This document shows positions 44,043 to 56,446 of a stretch of 64,000 nt of DNA, one piece after another (the first letter of the stretch is position 1; every line of letters starts with the position of its first letter). The DNA lies in NCBI RefSeq assembly GCF_900496995.4, contig NC_044018.1:7774501-7838500 (forward strand). Direction: 5' to 3'. Source of the DNA: Aquila chrysaetos chrysaetos (lineage: Eukaryota; Chordata; Aves; Accipitriformes; Accipitridae). The notes under the pieces were generated by a model. The model ran no database searches. It worked only from the letters and a program-made list of their open reading frames with translations, and was not told the origin of the DNA. Both the position numbers and the translations under genes were made by a program.

Positions 44043-46972
44043 GTACAAGCGGCGGGGCGGCGTGCGGCTCCTCCGCGCCCGCAGGAGCGGGGCCACCTCC
44101 CGACCGGACCCGACCCGACCGGACCCGACCGGCGGGGCGGCCCCGTCCCCAGGGTGCGGGGGGCGGCCGAGGGAAGGGAGGTGCGGGGTGTGTGTGGGGG
44201 GGCGAGCTCCGGCGGCGCGGAGCTGTCAGCCCGGCCGCCCCGCGGGGCCTCGCTGCGGGCCCGGGGCGGCGGGGCACGGCCGGCCTGGGCGCTGCCGGGC
44301 GGGGAAGCGCCTGCCCCTGCCGTCCTGTAAGCACAGCAGCCGCCCGGGCGGGGGGCGGGCGTGGGGAGGAACAGGCGAGGTTTCTATTGCGCCAAGCCGC
44401 TTTATTTATATTCCGCGCCCCCCCCCCCCCGCCTTTGAGGGTGGTGGGGTTTGGGGTTTTTCTTTCCTCTTAAAAATAGCGTTTTGCGTAGGTTTCGCCC
44501 TCCCGGAGAGCAGCTGACTTGCCCGACTCCCCGGCGAGGCCGTGAGTCCCCCCCCCGGCGGCGGCGGGGCCGGGCGCTGTCAGGGAGCCGGGGCTGGGCA
44601 GCGGCTCCCCCGCGCTCCCCGCCGCAGTCCCGTTCCCGGCGTTTCTATGGGAACTGCTCTTCCCGGGAGCTGGCTCCATCGCCGGGCCGTAAAGTTTGGC
44701 CGCTGAGCTCCGCTGCTTGTCTGCGGGGCGGGGGGGAGGCGGCGGTCCGGGCGGAGCTGGCGGTAGCGCCTGCTGCTAGCGCTGCTGCTCGCCTTGGCTC
44801 TATCGCTGCTCTGCGAGGGGAAGAAACACCGGTGTCGGTGCCCAAACAGCTCACTGTCTACCCAAGGGAGCGCCCTGGCGAGGTGAGGTGACTCGGACGT
44901 GTTAAGGGACCCCGGGTGGTTGTGGGGATGGCGATTTTGTTTCTTGTAGTTACTGTGCAAGCCTAGAGTTTGGAGAAATTGAAGTGGTTTCTGCAGTTGA
45001 AGTTTGTGAACTGCTTTGTCGGTAAATAGACTGGCTTTCCTTGGTCTCGGCTTCGTGCTGCGGCATGTCGTAGCTCAGAAAATAAAATGGGGCTGAGATA
45101 ACGTGATTCGGTTCCCTAAACATTAAAATACTATTTTGAGTACCTTAAATGGTTTTCGTAGCAGTTGACGCTTTGACATCTGTCACATAGCAGAACTTGA
45201 AAGTAGATGGTGCTTTAGATAGCACCTATGATCTTTAACCTACGCTCATAGCGGTTCTCTTAAACATCAGTTGGAAATTCCCCATCTAAAACACTGGAAT
45301 GAGAAGTTACAAGCTGCTTGCCCTTGTGTTCAGGCTGCCCTAGCGTTTGCGTCTCTCTTTTGGGAACATGATGTTTTTTAAACTTGTTTTTGTTCATGCT
45401 TGCCTGTGATGGCAGCAGCTCCCACGCTTGAATGTGCACAGGAAAACATAAAAAGCATGTGAAGCAGTACAGCTTTGGCGTGGTGTGGATAACATCGGTG
45501 GTACGCAAAATGCAGCTTGCTTTCAAGAGTTTTAAATTGTTCATCTGAAATTAGGTTGTAATTCAAAGACTGTAGCTGTAACAAACATCTATGGCCACTG
45601 ATGCGACGGTGATGTTTAGAAATAATGAGTATTAGGAACTAATGGGATAAATAGCTAGCTGGGCTTCATTTTTCTACTAAACCTTGTTCATTTTTGTTCT
45701 CATGTTTCCACTCTACCTTCCCTGTTTGGTTTGTCTGTATTTTTTTTATTCTGACTAAGCTGGGAGGAGCGTTCACACCACCATACCTCTGGATATTAAG
45801 AGAAACCTTAGTTCAGACTCTAGGCTCCGTATAATGTTAAGAGAACCGCATGCATCCCTGCAAACATGGATTGAGACTGCTCCATGCTCTCTGTTACACA
45901 GAAATTGTGGTCAGATTAGCATCCTAACTCAGGTACCTAAGTTAGATCAAGTGAATATGCTTCTCCATTTAATTACTATCCTGAGGGAATTGCATTTATG
46001 TTTTTTCTCCTCTGTCTATACAGGATGTAGCGTATGGGATGTATCCCTCACTGAGCTGTTAGCTGCTACTGTAATATAAACAAAGAGTATGTTCCTGTAG
46101 CACTAACAATAACAAAAATGCTGTACCTGTGGCTTGTTTGTGCTAATCGCCATATGGGGTTATCTACTGTAGGTGGTTCTGCTATTAGAGCTATCTGCTG
46201 CTTATTTTTTTCACCATTCTTGTTGTGGACAGAGTAAGGTAGGTTAAGGCAGAAGTGACCCGTGAATGATTTTGAACTGTGTTGTTGAGAAGGCTTTATT
46301 TATTGAGTTTCAGGTATTATAGTGACTGGGACCACGACAGTTCTTACAGTAGGTTTATTTACAGATATTTCTGTTGGGGTCTTTAATATTGAAAAGTGAA
46401 TTAATTTCATGCCATAGCAAAGTAGCAGCTATGAAAAATGAAGCTAAGTTCTGTAGGTGATAGTAATTCTTCATTGAGCTACTCATCTGGAGCTGGTGGG
46501 GAAAAGGGACAGGATTTTGAAAGTGAAAGGTAATCTATGTCTTTTGCATGGGGCATTATCAAAAAGCTTCACACCTCTCGAAAAGAGGCGTCTGTCAGGA
46601 AGAGACCTTGTGATTAGCTCCTGAAGAGGAGTGTAGTCCAGGTCATTAGTTCCTATTGCAAATTGAGACAGAGGTCTCTGGCCTGAGAGATACCTCATTA
46701 ATTAACAGTCTACAAGTAAATTCTCTGCTCTTACCTCAAAAGATTAAGTTTGATCAGCATGTAAAATTTGAGAAGAGACCATTTCATGAGATTTTCTTTT
46801 TAAGTCCAGAGTAGTTCTCTCTCCCTTTTTAAAACTGGTTCAAAAGTTGGACATGTTTCCTTTCAAGTGAAAATAGGCCAGAAATGAACATTAAAAATAA
46901 AGATCTCCAGTATCTCAGTTTTTAAAATAGCTTTTAACTGCTTCCATTTGCTTTTATTTACCTAAAATGTAG

Positions 46973-47770
46973 TCATAGAATAATTTAGTTTGGAAGGGAC
47001 TTCTGGAGATAACTGGTCCAACTCTCACTAAAAGCACAGCCAGCTTAGAGCAGGTTGCTCAGAGCCATGTCTGGTTGTGTTTGGACTACCTCCAGGGGTG
47101 GAGATCCCACAACCTCTCTGAGTAGCCCTCTCCAGTTTGGCATCCAGACTTGGTCAGAGTGCATCCCATCTCGTTGCCCAGATTGTCAGCGAAGACACTA
47201 AACAGTATTGGCTGTGGTATCAACCCCTGAGGAACATCATTAGTTCCAACCAGATGGATTTTGGACTCCTGATCACAGCCCTTTGAGTCCACTGGTCAAG
47301 CTAGTTTTCCACTCAGTTTACAGTCAACCTATTAAAACTGTATTTCACCATTTTGGCTCTAAAGATACTGTGGGAAATGTTGTTGAAAGCCTTCGTAAAG
47401 TCACAACAAGCTGCTCTGCCCTCGTCCGCAGAGCAGGTCATCTCAACACAGAAAGCTATGAGATGTGTCAGGTGTGGTTAGTCCTGGGTAGGTGCATGCT
47501 GGCAGTTTCCCATTATCTTCTTGTTCTTTAAGCATCTGTAGGTGGTTCCCAGGAGGATTTGCTCCATAATCTTTCCAGGGACTAAAGTCAGACTTAGCAG
47601 CCTTCGGTTTTGTTGAACTGTCCCTCTTGCCCTTCCAGAAGATGGGTGTGATGTTTGCCTTTTTCCAGTTGTCAGGATCCCTGACCAGTCACCAAGACCT
47701 TCCAAAAACCATAGAGCTTGGTCTTGCAATGACATCAGCCAGTGTTCCTGGCAGCGCTGGTGCTGTGACT
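46973..47770 (-). mobile_element. Old CR1 LINE fragment
   Basis: The 3' end is at the left (GTCATAGAATAATTTAGTTTGG). Antisense CR1 ORF2 text follows, such as CAGATTGTCAGCGAAGACAC, CCCTGAGGAACATCATTAG, GAGCAGGTCATCTCAACACAG, GGATTTGCTCCATAATC and CCCTTCCAGAAGATGGGTGT. It is heavily mutated with no open ORF2. Confidence 0.8.
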
Positions 47771-50700
47771 TGTTCCATATATGTGTATGCAACTGCTACA
47801 TTTCCTTGTTTTCAAGTTACTTTATTTTGACTTCCAAAAGCTGCTTTCAGTTCAGTGTAATGCCACATCTCTTGGCAAGGTATATTAGATGACGGATCCT
47901 GCTATGTTTTTAAGTTTTGGGGGGAAGCTTGACATAAACATAGTCCTTTTGTGAAAATTGTGAGAGGAGTATAGGTTGTTGACTTTGTGAATTTGTGGTG
48001 TTGCTTTTGGATTGGAGGGCTCATTTCATGTGGCTGAATGATGTGGGAAAGTCAGTGACCTTTCTTTACCTTTCTCATCTTAAGTGATGACTGGTGATTA
48101 TAAAGATAACAAAAGATAATGTAGAACTAATTAGAGAATTCTCTTTTTTTATGACTGACCTATTTCAAGCACTATCATTTGTCAGTAAAACACTTAACAC
48201 AAAGTGTACTTTGAGGTTCAGAGATTGACCCTAGGTATGGGGTGAAATAGGGTACTTACTGTATTCTTTTTAGCTTTAAAAACACATTATCACCCTTGAA
48301 CTTCACCTTCTAAAATTGCATGTTCCTTGTGTACCCTGCTTGGTGAAGGATGATGCAACGGACTATTTTGGAGGGAAGCACTCTTGTTAGAGTGCCTGGT
48401 CAGATTTTTGGAAGTGCTAAGCAGCTGTTTTAAGTGATCCCACAATTTTCAAATGCTTAGTTGCAAATGTTGCGGGTGCCTGAATTACCTCTGGAAATCT
48501 GTTTCTGAATCCTGATCAGTATAGAACTGGGAGGCTTATCTCTACATGTTGGTTCAAGTTCCTTTCAGTGACCAACCAATGTAAGCTGAAATTTTAAGCC
48601 AGCTGTGAGCAGTGCCACTGGTGAAGCCTTGTTTTCTGTGGTGTTGGCTGTCTGAATCTAATCAGATGTAAGCTTTTGTTGAAGTTTTTCTCGTGGGCAG
48701 TATGTTTAGAACATCTTTCAGCCATGTAGATTCTCTGGTGTCTAATATTGGTATGCAAATGTACAGCAGTCTTTCTCATTAATGGGGGCACTAAATTTGG
48801 TAGTGTCTTCTCTGTTTGGTTGCCTATTTTCATGAATCTTGTAGGCAGTTAAGATCTTTGCAAAGTCCACCCTTCTGTTAAGTTTGGTTCATGTTGGATG
48901 ATGGGATTCATCAAAGTACGTATTAACTACTCGTGCCTCATACCCTTAGAAAGCCAAGCTAAGAATTTAAGCATGCTGGTTACTTGGTTACTAGGATGTT
49001 ACTCCTTTCATTGAAGATCTTGTCCATCAGGATTTTTTTTTTATTCTGAGATTTATTTAAGTCTTTCTCTAGAAAACAAGATAGGTAATTTTATTTCATG
49101 AGGCGTCTTTGATTCTTCTTACATCCACACATACTTTGTTTTATTGCGTATTGCAAGACTGACTATACAGAGACTGTAGTAACTTGTTTTTCTGGTACTG
49201 TTGTGGCATTAGCACCAAACATTCAAAAGGTGAGGAATAGGTCACATAAAAATCATAAAGTAAAAGTGGAGCTGATGAAATGTCATTTTCTTCAAATTCA
49301 GAATGTTTAAGACTTCGTAAGTATAGGAACACAGCCTGGCCAGGTTGGTTACTTGGATCCTAGAGTTAAAGTAATGAGTTGAACATTAATATATAGATGA
49401 GCACAGTGTTGTGTAACTCTTATTTTCGGAACACCACATGAAATTCAAATGATGTAACATGATGACAGTAGCAGCGCAACACATTGGAGTTACCTACTAA
49501 AGGACAATTACCTGAGTACTATTTTTAAACATTTTTGCAGTTACAGATAGTTGAAAAAACATGGTTGATCCAGATAAGTCACAGCTGCTTTGGGACTGCG
49601 ATTCTGAGAGCAGCCAGTTTGACTTGAGACATTTGATATGGGATGTTGTTGCTTCAGCTTCAGAAGTAGCAGATAATAATTCTGAGCTGGGTCTTCTAGT
49701 GAAAATTTTCAAGGCTGATGCAAGTGGAGCTTGTGAAATGCTGTGGCATCAGTTGTGAGTGATATCTGCAGCTAGTGATTCAACAGCATACACATGAAGT
49801 AAGGGAAGAACAGGAAATGGGAGTTATTCTTCTTTGTTTCTAAAAATACTACAACTGGAATGCAGAAAAATGACCTATTATGGCTATACTAATAAGTGTA
49901 TCAAAAATCAGAGCTGACTTAAATAATACTTTTAGCCTTATCTTTCAAAGGTCAAGAATTTTACTAATCAAAATCTAAAACTCCCTTGCTTTTTCCACTA
50001 CACTCTTAGTGTAGTCATAATATTATGAATTTCTTAAGGTAGGACAAGTGTCTTTCTAACTAAGATACACTTCTGCTTATAGGGACTTCACATGACATTG
50101 AGATATGTGTCTAACCCAGGTATAATTGGTTCCCTAAGTTCATGAAATTCATTTGCAGTGGTCAAAACATGATTACTGTATGCTGTTAGAGCCCAGTGTT
50201 GAAGGTTAAGAGACCAAATTTCAACTGGATGCTTTGAAGAACTGTTCTTGGTAATATAGCGTGGACAGGACTTGTGGCTGAGAGCGTGGTCAGAGCAGGA
50301 GGCTTCAGCTGGGGCAGGTAAGAGGTGCTGTGGCTACGCTGCCTGGGTCCTGGGTCCAGCTCAGGACCAGCATGCCTCCTGGGGCTCCTGTACTGGGTGG
50401 GATCTCTTGGACCTCCATTACACCCACGGTTTTCTATCTTGCTTTGGGGAATGCATTTTGACCCATCTGTTGCCCATCCAAAATAATGCTACCTAGTTAA
50501 TTTTTCTTGTTTTGACTGCCAAAGCTGATTTGCTTTTTCTCCCATGAGGTTTTCTTGGTTTTTGTTTCATCAAAAATAAACTACATTTCTTTGCTTTAAA
50601 GGCCTCTTGTGGCCTGTCTCCTCTCTGCTTGTCATCTCATTCAATTTTGAGAAGTTAAGCCTGTGATGGTTTTGTGCACCTGCCCAGCTTGAAAGCAGAT

Positions 50701-51428
50701 ACCTAAAATGTAAATCCAAGTCTCACTGAATGTTTTACCTTCATTAGTTTTACAAATAGTGAAATACTGGTCTCTGCTGTGTGTAGAAGATTGGCCACAT
50801 ATTCTGTATCTTTTGTTTTATTCTTAGCTATAGCAGTCCATTAGATGTTCTGTATGTTTTGCATTGTTATCTGGGACTGAAAGCTGAGCAACAAGTTAAG
50901 TAGCAGCTCCTGTATCATAAGGAGAAGATAATCTAAGAATTCTTCTGTTAGGTGGGGTTTTTTTTCTCTGTTAGGAGGCAGATTTCACTTGTGCTTCTGA
51001 TGGAAGGACAGGAGGGGGCTCAAAAATTTCCTCTAAGATGGCAAGACTTCGAATGGGTAAGCTCTTAAGTAATATGCTCTGAATGTTTCCAGTCATGGTT
51101 GAAGTCAGAAAATAATGGAAAGAAGAGAAAACTCATCAAAGATTTATGTTTCATCTAAGTTCACGTTGATGTAAATTAGGAGTTGCAGTGTGGAAGTGGA
51201 GAACTGTAGGTTTCAAGGTGTGTGGACCTCACCAAACAGCATCTTGGGGCTCTTGCACAGTGCTTGCAAATAATTAGATGTGAGAATTGATGTGTCTCAA
51301 AACAGGATCTAGAAAAAACAGCATATGGAGTGGGGAGTCATGTAAATTAGAAAGTAGGAAGCAAAAAAGACAAGAGTGTATTTTAAGTTACCACCCATTC
51401 AGGAGCAAGTGTATCTCACTCAGCTCTC

Positions 51429-51465
51429 TGGAAAGGTTATGATATGCAGAAAGGTTATGATATGC
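51429..51465. repeat. 18-bp perfect tandem duplication
   Basis: GAAAGGTTATGATATGCA occurs twice in direct succession. No function is apparent. Confidence 0.85.
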
Positions 51466-54400
51466 AGCCTGGAGTTCCTTCTCGAAGGTAGAAGCTCAGA
51501 GCCCCTTAAAAAAAGAATCTTATAAATAATCCACCCCGTGTTTTTTTCTTTTTTTCTTTTCCTTTTTAAGCAAAGCAAGCAGAGGTGGTGATGTCTGCCA
51601 GTGTCTGGGATCAGGTTAGTGAATGTATTCTTCCAGGGCGTGACAGAACTGGGTTCAACTCCCATCTTTTCCTGAGGAAGTTCATGTATGCATCTCCTGG
51701 GAGAAGGGCCAGGGATTTAAATAGTGGGCTTCCTGAAGTGGCATTCTCATTCCCTCCTTCAGAATTTTTTCTTCTTTGCAAAGAAGAATCAAAGCTGGAG
51801 GGGCATGGACAGAGAGGGACCTGCGGCTGTCTGGCTCAGTGGAAGAGAATTTCATGTAGGAGGTTGAAGTCCTGAGTTGACGTTACTATTCCAAACACTG
51901 TGCATGGGTTTCCTTAAACAACTGTGCAATAAAATGTGGGAAAGCCTTCTCCTAGGAGGAAGGAAAGATCTGTTTCAATCTCCAGCGACAGAGGAGAGTT
52001 GAACTGGGTCTTGATATTTTGAATGGGTGCTTTCACAGCTGAGCAGCTGTGTAAGAAACAGAGTAAACCCATCAATACTGACCACACAATTATGTTTTTT
52101 AAAAAGAAACAGAGATTCTTGTATTTTGTGTGGCATCCATTTTGCATGGTCAGTATATTCAGAAAGCCTGTTAGTCGGGCAAGGTGGGCAGAAGGGTATT
52201 TGTCAGAAAAAAATATTTTTTGTGTTCTGTCTTAATCACTGTTTGGAAGCAGGTTGCTCTGTAACAGTGAGCAAGGAGGGGACTTTGTACCATAGGGTTA
52301 AGAAGAAAAATATTTAACGCTTTTTTTTTTTTCTTGAAATGTCAAAATATTAGCTTGCAGTACTCTTATCCACAGTAACAGAGGGGAGCAGGAAGAGCTA
52401 GCGATCTGCTAGCTACCCGGGACTGACTTCTTCATTTTGTTACTGATGTCATTCATTTGTTATCAGAGTGGGTGGACTTTGTGAAGCTGGCCACAGTACA
52501 TTTTGAAAAGGCCATGTCACTGTGTATAGCTCCACTGTATAAAGGAGATAAATTCTTGGCCTGCCAAAATGTGTTGGTTTTCTTTTATTGTTTTTAATCG
52601 GTAAACTTTTCTACCGATATGTCTTGAACAAAGAGAAGTTGTAGTCTGTGCTGCTTTATAATGCCTTACTAATGCTTGCTATTCTCCGATTTTCAAGAGG
52701 ATAATCCAAAAAAAGCACAGAACAACTACATGGGCTGTTATGCTGTTACTGTTTGATTTGCAAATACTGAGTAGTCTTTGTGTGTCCAGATCCACAGGTG
52801 TTGCAAAGAGTAAATCGGTCAACTAGTACTGCAATCTCTGTCCTTGCTAATTGGTTCTTACAGCAAAAATCTGCAATGTATCTTCTTTCTGTCCTTGAGA
52901 AAAGGAAAAGACTAGTAGTGTGTCCACACAGGCTGCTTCTGCGGTATTTGCTTTATTCCAGTTAAAACTGGTAGGACAGACCCTGATGCACCAGACCTTC
53001 ATTCCTACTAAAACTGTGTGGCTGTGTTTTTTTTTCTGAGAAATATTTTGAAAAAAATTGATTAAAGTATAAATATTAGCAAAGATTGTGGTAAGACTGT
53101 TCTTCAGAAAATGGCAATATGCCTATGATGGAAAAGAAAGTTTTTCTTTTCCCTTTCTCCTGCAGTCTGCCCAGCTCTAATGTTTTCTAATGCTTTCAGC
53201 ATGGTTGTAAGGTTCCCCCTCCTTCTTGCAATCTTGTCATTTCTTTCTCAACTTGTATCAACTGTAAGGAACACTGAGAGAGGGAGCAGAAGTTGCAGTT
53301 TGGCAGGTCAGTTTGTGAAAACAATTAGTGCTTTAAACATTGGGACTGCTCAGATGGTTTGTTTACAAGAACTTGCCGTTCTGCTATTTAAACCTAACAT
53401 CCAAGTTTTCCTGTTTTCACCCTAAATGGCATCAGGGCTTAATGTAGTCTACAGCGTTCACCAGGATGTTTGATCCTGTTTTGTTACAATGTGGATCTCC
53501 TGCTGTGGATGCCACAGTTTCTTGCAACGGGTAACTGGGTTCACCAAGCACCTCTCCTAGAACATTTTGCAGAGACAAATCCTTTTCTGTGAGATATTCT
53601 AGTTGTGATGGCCATTTTTCCATCTATATCTTCTGTTTGGGATACTAGTTATAGTCTTTTCTTGATTTTTTTTTTTCTTCAGTAAATTTTTTTATATGGC
53701 ATTGGGTTTCTCTGTAGTATTGTGTAATAAGGTTCTTTGGAAATTTACAGCTTTCACCTCGATTAATGATTGAAAGTTATCAGAGTTGTTCTAAAAAAAT
53801 GTAAGTTTGGCCTAAAGCAAGAATATTTTGCTGAGATTTCCCTTGGTAAATAAATAGTGCACACCTGTGTCCTAAAGGTGCAAGGTACTTTTGCAGATGG
53901 CAACTAGAGCAACTTTATTTGGAGTTTGTGAAAATAAGCTGCTTTTAACGTTGATTTGTGCATAATATCCAAGCCTTTGGGGTGTGCTGTGGCAACGTAG
54001 ATGACGGAATACTTGTTGAGGGCAAGCTGCATTCTTTGGGAGGGATTGTTTCCACAGATCTTTGAAAAATATGTGTAGACTTTGAGTTTACTGGACTGTT
54101 TCCTCCTTCCCTAAAAAATTGAATGAGGGGAAATTATGTTGCAACGATGCTTTTATTTTTGCTTTTTTTACCTCTCGGTGCAGCTTTGGAATTTGTCACC
54201 AGAGAAGCATGTGTGCTTGGTGTAACCCTGGTGTCTGGATGAAACGGATCTGTCCAAAGGGATACAGTGGGGTCTCAGTGCTGGTGTGATATGAAAACTT
54301 GTAAAAACCGCATTTATGATTCCTGGTTGCTCCTGTAAGGTCGTAGTTTTCAGTATTATTTGTGGGGGTTAATGTAGGAGGTTTTTGGTGCCCTTCAGGT

Positions 54401-54855
54401 CTAGTATTTTAAAATATGACAAGATCTGCCTATAGACATAATAATGAGATGGCAGAGCTAAATCATGATTTAATCACATCACATTGGTGTAATGTACTCT
54501 TAGTACAGATCTGTTGGGCAGTTCCCTCTTGGTTTTGGACCTAAGGTTGGTACATCTACATGGCAGTGCCTGGTGCAGACTTATGAGGCTTGGTCAGCCC
54601 AGGCTTGGGAAATTTAGGGAATTTTCAGGTATGCTGAAAAAACCTGTGTTGATAATTTGGGCCGAGCTGGTCATTATTTTTGAGAGTGCTGCACTGGAAC
54701 AGAGTATCAGTGTAGTATTAGAAACATCTGATCTCTGACTCCTTCTTTTGAGAGGACAGATAATGGTATGGATGATAACTTGGGTGTGCTGTATTCAGTG
54801 TCTGACTATGGTTTCTAATTCTGCTTGATGTGAGCTATGAAACTTCTGTTACCAC

Positions 54856-55445
54856 AGAATCATAGAATGGTTTGGGTTGGAAGGGGCCTTTAAAGATCAT
54901 CTAGTCCAACCCCCCTGCCATGGGCAGGGACACCTTCCACTAGACCAGTTTGCTCAAAGCCCCATCCAACCTGGCCTTGAACACTTCCAATGATGGGGCA
55001 TCCACAACTTCTCTGGGCAACCTGTTCCAGTGTCTCACTATCCTATTCATAAAAAAAATTTTCTCCTTGTGTCCAACCTAAATCTACCTTCTTTTAGTTT
55101 AAAACCAGTGCCCCTTGTTCTGTCCCCACAGGCCCTGGGTAAAAGTCTCTCTCCATCTTTCTTATAAGCCCCCTCCAAGTATTGCAATAAGGTTTCCCTG
55201 GAGCCTTCTCTCCTCTCGGCTGAACAACCCCAACTCTCCCAACCTTTCCTCACAGGAGAGGTGCTCCAGCCCTCTGACCATTTTCACAGCCCTCCTCTGG
55301 ACCTGCTCCAACAGGTCCATGTCTGCCTTGCACTGGGGACCCCAGAGCTGGATGCAGCACTCCAGGTGGGGTCTCACAAGAGCAGAGAGGGAGAATCACC
55401 TCCCTCGACCTGCTGGCCACGCTTCTTTTGATGCAGCCCAGGATA
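54856..55445 (-). mobile_element. CR1 LINE, 5'-truncated
   Basis: It starts with the CR1 3' end (CAGAATCATAGAATGGTTTG) and reads through antisense ORF2 tail text to CCTCCCTCGACCTGCTGGCC and GATGCAGCCCAGGAT. Minus-strand pieces include [14 protein letters not shown] and GFKLKEGRFRLDTR, broken by frameshifts. It is closely related to the copy at 11476-12012. Confidence 0.92.
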
Positions 55446-55929
55446 GAGAACAGTTGTCTTACAGATTAGTGAAGGATAGTTGCCTGTATATGTAGCTGTC
55501 GGTAACAGTGGGCTGGAGTTACCCCAGCTGATGAATACGAACAAGGAACACGTGTGCTCCGTAGACGCAGAGCTTTCATAAATAGGAAGGACCCTCACCA
55601 AGCTAACATGAGGGCTCTGACCTCAAATTTTTTCAGTTGAAATTGATTTTAAAATACGGTATAGTTGAGACTCTAGGGACATAAAAATAAGGGAGGGGGG
55701 GTTTACACATTTTGTGTGCGTTCAGCTGCCTGGGTTACTTCTCCCACTCACGTGGTCAGCAGTTGGAAGTTCAGAAAGCTCAATCTACATGAGCCATTTC
55801 AGCAAAACCAAAGAAGACAGTCTGACTTTATAGCTGTAAGTTGTGTAAAGTATTTTAAAAATAGATCTTAAGATTTTGGGCTATAAGAGTTAATCAGTTT
55901 ATTATCAGACTTGTATTGTCTGATAATTA

Positions 55930-56446
55930 TCTGACTTGTATTGTGAGGCCTCACCTTGAGTACTGCGTGCAGTTTTGGGCTCCACAATGTAAGAAGGATA
56001 TAAAAATACCAGAATGTGTCCAAAGGAGGGCAACAAAGATGGTGAAAGGACTAGAGGGCAAGACTTCTGAGGAGCAGCTGAGGTTTGTTGAGCTTAGAGA
56101 AGGAGAGACCGAGGGGTGACCTCATTGCTCTACAGCTTCCTCATGAGGGGGAGCGTCGAGGGAGGTCCTGGTCCCTTCTCTGGTGATAGGACGTGAGGGA
56201 ACGGCTTAAAGCTGCGTCAGGGGAGGTTAAGATTGGATATTAGGAGAAAGTTCTCCACTGAGAGGGTGGTCATGCACTGGAACAAGCTCCCCAGGGAAGT
56301 GGTCATGGCCCCAAGCCAGCTGGTGTTCGTGAAGTGTTTGGACAATGTTTTAACTTTCGGGTTGTCCTGTGTGGGGTCTGAAGTTGGACTCGATGATCCT
56401 CATGGGTCTCTTCCAACTTGGGGTATTCTGTGGTTCTGTGATTCTA
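55930..56446 (+). mobile_element. CR1 LINE 3' fragment, different subfamily
   Basis: The plus strand encodes [34 protein letters not shown] and, after a frame break, [23 protein letters not shown]. It ends in the GATCCTCATGGGTCTCTTCC text and ATTCTGTGGTTCTGTGATTC repeats. It lies 0.5 kb from an oppositely oriented CR1 copy. Confidence 0.92.

Larger units (their letters stand above)
43490..44900 (+). promoter_or_regulatory. CpG-island promoter of ITSN2
   Basis: About 1.4 kb of very GC- and CpG-rich DNA with GC boxes and simple repeats (CCCG units at 43737-43755; ACCCG/ACCGG units at 44100-44132; a C run near 44420). It contains the inferred noncoding first exon. All long ORFs here, on both strands, are composition artefacts. 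Confidence 0.75.

Noticed and set aside
43486-44891. ORFs of 138-282 codons on both strands
   Set aside because: CpG-island artefacts at the ITSN2 promoter; low-complexity and without motifs.
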